From assembly GCA_003532715.1 (NCBI GenBank), contig DOEZ01000654.1:1-5002 (forward strand): 5,002 nucleotides of DNA, written 5' to 3'. Shown in pieces: positions 1-5,002 of this stretch. The stretch comes from Planctomycetaceae bacterium (GTDB taxonomy: Bacteria > Planctomycetota > Planctomycetia > Pirellulales > Thermoguttaceae). Made by a program: the position numbers and the translations under genes. Numbering within the stretch: the first letter of the stretch is position 1; each line of letters begins with the position of its first letter. The notes under the pieces are model-generated. The model ran no database searches, was not told the origin of the DNA, and saw nothing but the letters and a program-made list of their open reading frames with translations.

Positions 1-195
1 AGTGCCCCTTTTGGGGTGTGTTTCAAGGAGTCCCTCGACGGTCAGTTGACCAATGGCATCTCGAACGGGTGTGAAGCTGATGCCGATTTCCTTGGCGAGT
101 TCGCGATGAGAGAGAGACCTACCGGGCTTGAGCTCGCGGTTCAAGAGCTTCGAGCGAATGTGGCGGTAGGCGGTTTCTTTCAAACTTGTTTTCAC
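1..195 (-). CDS. GntR-family transcriptional regulator, N-terminal part (runs off the left edge)
   Basis: Reading the minus strand from a GTG at 195-193 gives 65 open codons to the window edge, beginning MKTSLKETAYRHIRSKLL. Residues 8-65 match a GntR winged helix-turn-helix: a first helix (about 7-20), the segment LKPGRSLSHRELAKEIGIS, the recognition helix TPVRDAIGQLTVEGL (42-56), and the start of the wing (LETHPKRGT). The TPVRDA-LxxEGL signature is characteristic of the family. The effector domain lies outside the window, so the subfamily (FadR/FCD or other) and the ligand are unknown. I chose GTG 195 because an AAGG lies about 7 nt upstream and family members often start with MKTSLKE. An in-frame GTG at 222-220 is possible, and a TAG at 240-238 closes the frame upstream. 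The gene is divergent from the operon starting at 477, and a palindrome sits between them, so autoregulation plus control of that operon is the natural inference. Confidence 0.85.
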   Translation of the reverse strand, partial: MKTSLKETAYRHIRSKLLNRELKPGRSLSHRELAKEIGISFTPVRDAIGQLTVEGLLETHPKRGT

Positions 196-476
196 GGGGA
201 AGCCTTGCGTTTCGAGAGCCACGAGGATAGCATGGAACTATCTGACATTTAAGTGATATATCACTGATGCGTCTGATAGGATACCATGCCGTATGAAGCG
301 CTGTCAAGAGTCTGCCCGAAGAAATGGCGCTTTCGCTACGAGTAGACCAGGTCGTCTCCCCACGAGAGAGGGTGTTGCCTGGGGCCGTGCTTGGGAACAG
401 TTTATTATGAGTCGTCCGTCACGCGTTCCGTGCGCGTGCAAGTCCTGAAATTGCCTACCGATTGAGGAGAATCACC
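196..476. other. Divergent intergenic control region
   Basis: These 281 bases between the minus-strand regulator and the plus-strand operon show no convincing gene. They hold the symmetrical operator candidate near 258 and an AT-rich TATTAT at 403-408, which could be a plus-strand -10 box. TTGCCT at 375-380 is too far away (22-nt spacer) to be a good -35. A 13-codon reading frame from ATG 407 to TGA 448 has no clear ribosome binding site and is not called. Confidence 0.5.
238..279. promoter_or_regulatory. Symmetrical operator candidate, 14-bp palindrome inside a 42-bp dyad
   Basis: AGTGATATATCACT at 252-265 is a perfect palindrome. Outer arms CTATCTGAC (238-246) and GTCTGATAG (271-279) are inverted copies with 8 of 9 matches. 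They share exactly the same centre (258.5) as the core. The core contains GT-N8-AC, which fits the general GT...AC half-site style of GntR-family operators. It lies 56 nt upstream of the regulator's GTG and about 210 nt upstream of the plus-strand operon. Binding by the adjacent GntR protein is inferred; the symmetry is seen directly. Confidence 0.6.
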
Positions 477-479
477 TTG
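465..479 (+). promoter_or_regulatory. Shine-Dalgarno that decides a TTG start
   Basis: AGGAGA at 465-470 is followed by a 6-nt spacer (ATCACC) and then TTG at 477. This placement favours TTG 477 as the initiation codon over the in-frame TTG at 462, which lies upstream of the purine stretch and could not use it. The nearby ATG at 481 is out of frame. Confidence 0.65.
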
Positions 480-1409
480 AATGCCGGATTGCGCCCGTCG
501 CACTGTGTGCCGAATCGGTTTCAACCTCTTCCGTTCATTCTTGCCTACGACGACTTCAGTGGGGGAACGGGCGGATGGTTGGAGTTGATGCCCAATTTCA
601 CCAAGGAAGGCTTCAAGGCACGCGAAAGCATTCTTGACAAGACGCGATGGGGGCCGACCATGCTCAGCACGGCGTCGTTTGGCTACATGGGGACGCACGG
701 CGCGATGAGCGGCATCTACTCGCTCAAGCTGGCAACGCGGCCCGTGGCGAATCGGTACGAGGAAATGCCGGCCCCCGGAAGCATGGCCCACGCGATCAAA
801 CGTCTCTCGGTCTTTCGTCCCAAGGGTTTGGTCCAGTTCGAGATGTGGTATGCCTACACGCCCGAGCAGGACCGGATTGGCGTGGGAGAAAAGGACATTC
901 GAGCGTTTGGAGCCTCGTTTGACGTGCAGGACGACTCGTATCGGTATTTCATCGGCGCTCGTTTTCTCAACAGCGTTAACGGTGACTTGAAGCGGCAGTG
1001 GCAGATTCTGAAAGCCGACGAAGGGGTGACCGACCAGCAATGGGCCTACGGCCGACAAGGCGAATGGAACAAGCGGGGAGTCGACCCGATGTGGTACGGC
1101 CGACGCTATCCGGACGGGCGGACCGACGGTTATCAATTCGTTTCCGGCGGGCAGCAGCGGCTGTGCTACAACGAGAGCGACGACAAGATTAACTGGATCT
1201 ACCTGCGGCTCACGGTGGACACTGCGCGTCGCGAGTACGTGGACCTTCAGTCGGGCGCGGCGGTCTTCGATCTGCGTGGAATCAGTCCAACACTGGTGCA
1301 ACCTTATGCGCGAATCGAAGGCTTGCTCAATCCGGTGATTTGGGTGGAGACCGACACGGATCGCCGAGTGTTCCTGTTTGTGGATTCGGTGGTGATTTCC
1401 TGCGAATAG
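477..1409 (+). CDS. Uncharacterised ~310-aa protein, probably DUF6772-like
   Basis: The protein from TTG 477 is 310 aa, begins MNAGLRPSHCVPNRFQPLPF and has no signal peptide or membrane segment. It is rich in aromatic and charged residues. Segments I associate from memory with the DUF6772 family are: ILAYDDFSGGTGGW near the start, MLSTASFGYMGTHGAMSGIY, GSMAHAIKRLS, FEMWYAYTPEQDRIGVGEKD, RAFGASFDVQDDSYRYF, the GVDPMWYGRRYPDG stretch, GGQQRLCYNESDDKINW, and a C-terminal NPVIWVETDTDRRVFLFVDS. The alternating beta-type pattern and the YDDF-GW opening suggest a lectin/glycanase-like beta sandwich, but this is inference and no catalytic role is known to me. It is first in a three-gene operon, with 13 nt to the next gene. 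Co-transcription with a Na+ symporter and divergence from a GntR gene point to carbohydrate-related metabolism. The reading frame is sound; the family name is moderately confident. Confidence 0.8.
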   Translation: MNAGLRPSHCVPNRFQPLPFILAYDDFSGGTGGWLELMPNFTKEGFKARESILDKTRWGPTMLSTASFGYMGTHGAMSGIYSLKLATRPVANRYEEMPAPGSMAHAIKRLSVFRPKGLVQFEMWYAYTPEQDRIGVGEKDIRAFGASFDVQDDSYRYFIGARFLNSVNGDLKRQWQILKADEGVTDQQWAYGRQGEWNKRGVDPMWYGRRYPDGRTDGYQFVSGGQQRLCYNESDDKINWIYLRLTVDTARREYVDLQSGAAVFDLRGISPTLVQPYARIEGLLNPVIWVETDTDRRVFLFVDSVVISCE

Positions 1410-1422
1410 AGGTAAGCAAACC

Positions 1423-1758
1423 ATGAGACATTTCACAACGGCCGTGCTGGAGCGGCATGCAAGTTTGGCGGGCGATTTCGCGACCGAACCCTACGAGACG
1501 CCCTGGGCGAGCGAGGCCTTGTTCTTCATCCGGGCCGAGGAAACTGCCGGCGAGAACCCCCTTCTGCGGGCACGAGTGCAGATTTCGGCCGACGGCATCC
1601 ATTGGGTGGACGAGGGAACGGCCTTTCCCCCGATTACCACCACGGGCGACTACTTCGTTCGAATTTCTCATTTCGGCGGATGGCTGCGGCTTGCGGGCAC
1701 GATCCAAGGCGAGGAGGGGCGGTTTGACGTCACCATCCACTTGGTTCTGAAGGAATAG
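1423..1758 (+). CDS. Uncharacterised small beta-rich protein (111 aa)
   Basis: I do not recognise a named family. The protein starts at ATG 1423 with a plausible AGAGGTAA Shine-Dalgarno upstream (about 1408-1415), 13 nt after the previous stop. It has no signal peptide, cysteines or membrane segments. The sequence alternates short strands: residues ~30-40 (EALFFIRAEE), 47-62 (RARVQISADGIHWVDE), 75-92 (DYFVRISHFGGWLRLAG), and a final strand (FDVTIHLVLKE). The SADGIHW motif resembles the Asp-Gly turn seen in some beta-sandwich and BNR-type repeats, but this is too weak to assign a fold. The gene is flanked at 13 and 6 nt, so it is almost certainly co-translated with its neighbours and may act with the upstream protein. 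An accessory or binding role is speculation. Confidence 0.75.
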   Translation: MRHFTTAVLERHASLAGDFATEPYETPWASEALFFIRAEETAGENPLLRARVQISADGIHWVDEGTAFPPITTTGDYFVRISHFGGWLRLAGTIQGEEGRFDVTIHLVLKE

Positions 1759-1764
1759 CCGGGC

Positions 1765-3543
1765 ATGACTTGCGGCAGAATCCTTCTGACGGCCGCCTTG
1801 CTGGCAACATGGTTCACGGCGGCACGCGCGGAAGAACCGCCGTCATCGTGGTTCGCGTGGTCCGAGCTGCCGGCGCTGCCGGAGTCGCTTGGCCTGTCGG
1901 GATCGTTTGCGGGATGCGTGGGGGACCGCCTGGTGCTGGCCGGCGGATCGAATTTTCCGACGCCGCTAGTCGACGGGGGTGAGAAGGCATCTTCCGATCG
2001 CATCTTCGTACTGGAACAGGCCGATGGGGGAGCCGACGCATGGAGACTCGCGGGCCGGCTGGGGCTTCTCGACTACGTCGCGCTGGGCGGGTACTTGCTC
2101 GTTATCAGCCTGATCGGGCTACGATTCTCGCGGCGTGGAAAGAGTTGCGGGGATTTCTTCCTCGGCGGTCACCGCATCCCGTGGTGGGCGGCCGGGCTGA
2201 GCTTGCTGGCCACCCAAGTCAGCTCGATTGGGTTCATGGCCGTGCCCGCCAAGTCCTTCGCCACCGATTGGGCCTATATCGTCGGCATCGCCTCGTGGTT
2301 CGTGGTGGTTCCCGTCGTCAATCGGTTCTACATCCCGTTCTTTCGGCGGTTGAACGTGACCAGCGCCTACGAATACCTTGAACTCCGGTTCCACGTCTCC
2401 GTCCGACTGTTCGGAACCGTCACCTACAGCATGCTCCAACTCGGCCGCATGGCCATTGTCCTCTGCCTGCCGGCCTTGGCCCTGTCGACGGTGACCGGCA
2501 TGGACACGGCGGCATGCATCGTCGTGATGGGCGTGCTATGCACCGCCTACACCGTGGCCGGCGGCATCGAAGCCGTCATCTGGACCGACGTCGTCCAGGC
2601 CTTCCTGCTGATTGGTGGTGCGCTGGTCAGCGTGGTCATCGTCATCCTCGATATCGATGGCGGGCCGCGCCGGTTCTTCGAAGTCGCTTGGGCAAACGAC
2701 AAATTCAACCTCGCGCCGATCGACTGGGGTTACACGACCGCCACGCTTTGGGTCATCCTTGTCGGCAACATCTTCACCCGGCTTGCCGGACTCACGGCCG
2801 ACCAAGCGATCGTCCAACGCTACCTGACCACGCCCGACGAACGAGACGCCCGCCGGGCACTCTGGACCGACGTTTTCGTTTCGATTCCCTGGGCCGTCAT
2901 CGTCTTCCTGTTCGGTACGGCGCTTTGGGTCTTCTATCACCTCAATCCCGACATGCTCGATCCCAGTCTCGACACCGACGCAATCGTACCCCTGTTCATC
3001 GTCCAGAAGATTCCCTCGGGCGTGGCCGGACTGGTCATCGCGGCCTTATTCGCCGCCGCCATGTCGAGTTTGGATAGCTCGATTCACAGTGTCGCAACCA
3101 TTTGGGTCACCGACGTTGTAGCCCGCTTCCGCCCGAGCACTTCAGATAGGGCGCGCCTGCGTTGGGCGCGGCTATTGACGCTGTTATTGGGACTGTTTGG
3201 AACCGGCACGGCACTCTGGATGGCCGCCGTCCCGATCCAGTCGCTCTGGGATCAGTTCTGGACAATTGCCGGTCTGTTTGCCGGCGGCCTCTCCGGACTC
3301 TTCATCCTGGGCATCTTCACGCGACGAACAAGCACCGTCGGGGCGTGGATCGGTACGATTGGCAGCGGGGCCGTCTTGTGGTGGGTCGTCCACTATACTC
3401 GCGTTCATTTCTTCCTCTACTCGGCCATCGGATGCACGGACTGTTGCGCGATCGGCTACTTGGCGAGTATGGTATTCGTCCAAGCGGACTCCAAGTCGCT
3501 TGAGGGCCTGACCCACGTCTCCCGCCGTCCCCAGGATCCATGA
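1765..3543 (+). CDS. Sodium:solute symporter (SSS family) with truncated N-terminal Kelch/mutarotase segment
   Basis: The predicted product is 592 aa. Residues 1-22 form a signal peptide (ending TAARA). Residues ~29-98 match the first part of a NanM-like cyclically permuted mutarotase (Kelch) domain: WSELPALPESLGLSGSFAG, LVLAGGSNFP, DRIFVLE and WRLAGRL. The sequence then switches directly to the transporter at about residue 100 (LLDYVALGGYLLVISLIGL, first membrane helix). SSS-family hallmarks follow: DFFLGGHRIPWWAAGLSLLATQVSS (129-154), AYTVAGGIEAVIWTDVVQAF (261-280), RLAGLTADQAIVQRYL (339-354), and AAAMSSLDSSIHSVAT (430-445), the helix whose serines contribute to the Na2 sodium site in characterised members. 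The hydrophobic pattern runs to about residue 572, so the transporter part looks complete. Related Kelch-symporter fusions carry a whole propeller of several hundred residues, so most of it is missing here, in frame. The protein should import an organic solute with Na+ across the inner membrane; a sialic-acid-like substrate is only family analogy. ATG 1765 is 6 nt after the preceding stop, with AAGGAA overlapping that gene's end. Confidence 0.88.
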   Translation: MTCGRILLTAALLATWFTAARAEEPPSSWFAWSELPALPESLGLSGSFAGCVGDRLVLAGGSNFPTPLVDGGEKASSDRIFVLEQADGGADAWRLAGRLGLLDYVALGGYLLVISLIGLRFSRRGKSCGDFFLGGHRIPWWAAGLSLLATQVSSIGFMAVPAKSFATDWAYIVGIASWFVVVPVVNRFYIPFFRRLNVTSAYEYLELRFHVSVRLFGTVTYSMLQLGRMAIVLCLPALALSTVTGMDTAACIVVMGVLCTAYTVAGGIEAVIWTDVVQAFLLIGGALVSVVIVILDIDGGPRRFFEVAWANDKFNLAPIDWGYTTATLWVILVGNIFTRLAGLTADQAIVQRYLTTPDERDARRALWTDVFVSIPWAVIVFLFGTALWVFYHLNPDMLDPSLDTDAIVPLFIVQKIPSGVAGLVIAALFAAAMSSLDSSIHSVATIWVTDVVARFRPSTSDRARLRWARLLTLLLGLFGTGTALWMAAVPIQSLWDQFWTIAGLFAGGLSGLFILGIFTRRTSTVGAWIGTIGSGAVLWWVVHYTRVHFFLYSAIGCTDCCAIGYLASMVFVQADSKSLEGLTHVSRRPQDP

Positions 3544-3592
3544 AATGAAGGTCTATTCGGTGGAAGTATATGTTGACTTGAGAGAATGTGGA

Positions 3593-4252
3593 CATGTTGG
3601 TCACCGGCGCGTCGAGCAACAGGGCGAAGTTCTCGACCACCACGGCCGTTCCGCCGGCGGCCGTGGTCACCACGAGGCCCGGCACGAGATTCTTGGCCGC
3701 CACCCAACCGATCCGGTCCACCCAGAACGGATGCTCGTCGGTCGTCACCAGCCGCTCGACGTTCCCCGAGGCGTCCTGGACCGACACGGCCCGGACCGCG
3801 TCGGTCTCGTGGGCGAACGTCTCGACGATCTGCTGTTTGACCAGCGGCGCGTTGGGGTCGTACTGGTCGCGGCACAGGACATGGTCGCCGAACTCCAGGT
3901 CCTGGATGTTGCGGGTGACGTAGGAGCCGTCGTCGTTGACGTCGATTACCACTTGGGTGTCTTCGACGAAACACAGCAGGCCCAGCTTGGCCGCCCCAAA
4001 ACTGGCGGCCGGGATGAAGGCCAACACGTCGCCCACCCCGGCCGTGCCGTTGGCAAAGTTCTGCGTGGCGGCAATCATGCCGGTGGCGGTGGTCAGCGCG
4101 GTGTAGAGCCCGGCGGCCCTGGTCAGCATGCTTCCGGCGGCGAACAGGCTGCAACCGCCAGACATCGCGCCCAGGGCGATCTGTCCGGCGATGCCGCCAA
4201 CCATCCCGACGACGTAGCCGCCGGTGTAGTAGCCATCGTGGCCGTCACATTG
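3593..4252 (-). pseudogene. Orphan Hint-domain fragment of a Rhs/polymorphic toxin
   Basis: An open minus-strand frame begins after a TGA at 4255-4253 (first ATG at 4204). Counting from that ATG, residues 1-76 are Gly/Ala-rich and hydrophobic, of the type that links a Rhs core to its Hint domain (MVGGIAGQIALGAMSGG...). The Hint domain follows. CFVEDTQVV begins at Cys78, the expected self-cleavage nucleophile. Then come IQDLEFGDHVLCRD (100-113), VETFAHETDAV (127-137), TTDEHPFWV (154-162, the block with the conserved Thr and His), GWVAAKNLVPG (166-176) and VTNM (201-204). Hint modules normally continue with an HTYFV-type stretch, a terminal Val-His-Asn and then a toxin. Here similarity fades after VTNM. 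The frame runs on to 3317 only by reading antisense into the symporter gene, so that tail is not credible. Upstream, no Rhs repeats remain and TGA codons interrupt the frame. Known Hint domains in these proteins autocleave to release a toxin; this copy has none and is probably a relic. Confidence 0.75.
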
Positions 4253-4425
4253 TCAGAGAGCCCCGCGACGTTCGCGCGAGTAGCTACTCGAGGACGACTC
4301 CGGCGGCGCGATGCCGGCCCGGCCGGTCACAATGATCCCCCAATGTCTCGTTCACCTGTTCGCGGAAAGCAATGATCCATCCTCATCGACTTTGCTCGCA
4401 CTGCTCCTTCGATCCATGATCACCC
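4205..4425 (-). other. Interrupted reading frame between immunity gene and Hint fragment
   Basis: No intact gene is supported here. On the minus strand the Hint reading frame can be traced upstream through a TGA at 4255-4253 and another at 4354-4352. Beyond that is a 21-codon frame from ATG 4417, preceded by AGGGGTGATC, which resembles a ribosome binding site. Between the stops it reads WGIIVTGRAGIAPPESSSSS, which I do not recognise. The part at 4252-4205 (QCDGHDGYYTGGYVVG) fits the linker before the Hint domain. The simplest reading is decayed toxin-gene sequence. CAATGATCC occurs twice (4330-4338 and 4370-4378), probably by chance. Confidence 0.4.
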
Positions 4426-4893
4426 CTAGAGTGGCTCTTCCACTAACATTTCGTCCGTAAACCGTCGGAGGAAATCTTCCAAGGACGTGGCAACTTCGAG
4501 GCGAAGAGCCTGTATCTCGGGCAGAGGTGTATCCTCCTCAATCATCTCGTGCGAGAACAAGACGATGGGGTGGTTTCCTTCGGTGGTCACAACGTTCGTA
4601 TCGACACAGTATGAATCGCCGCACATATTACTGGCGAAGACAATGAATCCGTGTGGAAAGAGGGCACAGCCGGGAACCGCGTCCGTGTTCTCCATGAGCG
4701 CGTCCCTAATTGACCAAATACGCTGCTTCAACTCGATGCAGCTCTCGGGCTACCATTGACGGTAGAACTCCATAAGTTCGTCCGGGAATCCCGCCGCGCG
4801 TGCCGCGGCGAGATCTTGTCCGGAGGCTGGCCGAAGTTCGCTTCCCTCTCGCTCCCTCAGTTTTGCAGCCAGTTTCTCGATGATCCGTTTCAT
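4426..4893 (-). pseudogene. SUKH (SMI1/KNR4) immunity protein gene with one internal stop
   Basis: From ATG 4893 the frame reads MKRIIEKLAAKLRERE..., then DLAAARAAGFPDELMEFYRQW, then TAG at 4752-4750. In the same frame it continues PESCIELKQRIWSIRDALM to the natural TAG at 4428-4426. Ignoring the internal stop the product is 155 codons, a normal SUKH length. Family features lie on both sides of the stop: the FPDELMEFYRQ helix before it, and VFASNMCGDSYCVDTN, HPIVLFSHEMIEED and VATSLEDFLRRFT after it. A GAGGTGA Shine-Dalgarno (4903-4897) precedes the ATG, so the start is well supported. The lesion is codon 48, where TAG could arise from GAG or CAG by one substitution. SUKH proteins neutralise toxins delivered by Rhs and other polymorphic systems by binding them in the cytoplasm. 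A restart at TTG 4731 would give 101 aa without the N-terminal helices. A sequencing error cannot be excluded. Confidence 0.82.
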
Positions 4894-4913
4894 GAGTCAC
4901 CTCGCTGTCGCTG

Positions 4914-4960
4914 TGTGCCGGTGATAGCCGTTCGGCACATCAATTGTTCTATTGCTATCA
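4914..4960 (-). repeat. Two interleaved 7-bp inverted repeats upstream of the immunity gene
   Basis: TGTGCCG (4914-4920) is the inverse of CGGCACA (4933-4939). TGATAGC (4922-4928), lying in that loop, is the inverse of GCTATCA (4954-4960). Both fall between a possible upstream stop and the Shine-Dalgarno of the immunity gene, so they would lie in its 5' leader. No T-tract follows either stem, which argues against an intrinsic terminator. Function is unknown. Confidence 0.35.
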
Positions 4961-4974
4961 TCACATCTTGATGG

Positions 4975-5002
4975 TCAGTAGATGCCCAGCGGCTCGCCCA
5001 AC
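4975..5002 (-). CDS. Possible C-terminal end of an upstream minus-strand gene
   Basis: The minus strand from the right edge reads LGEPLGIY and then TGA at 4977-4975, 81 nt before the immunity gene's ATG. In polymorphic-toxin loci the toxin gene normally lies immediately upstream of its immunity gene on the same strand, so this could be a toxin C-terminus. Eight codons are far too few to identify it, and the other two frames cannot be excluded as coding. Confidence 0.25.

Noticed and set aside
16..252. Plus-strand 78-codon frame at the left edge
   Set aside because: The minus strand of the same bases encodes an unmistakable GntR helix-turn-helix.
407..448. 13-codon leader-like frame (MSRPSRVPCACKS) ahead of the operon
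   Set aside because: There is no clear ribosome binding site and no attenuator-like hairpin downstream; such short frames are common by chance.
405..1436. 343-codon minus-strand open frame opposite the first operon gene
   Set aside because: The plus strand carries conserved-looking motifs, a Shine-Dalgarno and tight operon spacing. The minus frame has low-complexity shadow composition and no motif.
3317..3543. C-terminal extension of the Hint frame into the symporter gene
   Set aside because: These codons are antisense to the symporter's last helices and show no Hint or toxin similarity; the frame is open by chance.
3640..3666. Hairpin with 9-bp arms (CCACGGCCG and CGGCCGTGG)
   Set aside because: It lies inside the Hint coding stretch for Thr/Ala/Gly/Val codons in GC-rich sequence, with no T-tract, so codon composition explains it.
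3545..4375. Long plus-strand open frame (276 codons) across the Hint region
   Set aside because: It is antisense to a clear Hint domain, is rich in Gly, Arg and His in a shadow-frame pattern, and shows no recognisable motif.
4487..4971. Plus-strand short frames opposite the immunity gene
   Set aside because: They are shadows of the SUKH frame and lack start signals or recognisable motifs.

Overview
The window looks like part of a planctomycete chromosome. The evidence is the moderately high GC coding style, a Kelch-like segment joined to a sodium:solute symporter, a protein that I recall from memory as DUF6772-like, and a Rhs/Hint polymorphic-toxin remnant. The organism call is inference, because no marker gene is present.

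Layout, left to right. (1) Positions 1-195, minus strand: the N-terminal winged-helix domain of a GntR-family regulator, cut by the window edge. (2) Positions 196-476: an intergenic control region with a perfect 14-bp palindrome (252-265) nested in a wider 42-bp dyad (238-279), a likely operator. (3) Positions 477-3543, plus strand: a tight three-gene operon. It holds a ~310-aa uncharacterised protein (probably DUF6772-like, TTG start with a strong Shine-Dalgarno), a 111-aa uncharacterised beta-rich protein, and a 592-aa sodium:solute symporter. The symporter carries a signal peptide and about one blade of a NanM/mutarotase-type Kelch domain before its membrane segments. (4) Positions 3544-4425, minus strand: a Hint-domain (Hedgehog/intein-type) fragment from a Rhs-type polymorphic toxin. 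It has lost both the Rhs core and the toxin tip, and in-frame stops lie upstream. (5) Positions 4426-4893, minus strand: a full-length SUKH (SMI1/KNR4) immunity gene with one in-frame TAG at codon 48. (6) Positions 4894-5002: a short intergenic gap with two interleaved inverted repeats, then what may be the last codons of another minus-strand gene.

The left half reads as a regulated uptake locus. The GntR protein probably senses a carbohydrate or acid ligand and controls the divergent operon, whose transporter is Na+-coupled. The Kelch relic suggests, by family analogy, a sialic-acid-like or related sugar substrate. The right half reads as a decaying toxin/immunity island that converges on the symporter gene. 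The best leads are the internally deleted Kelch-symporter, the single-codon nonsense in the immunity gene, the orphan Hint module and the symmetrical operator.
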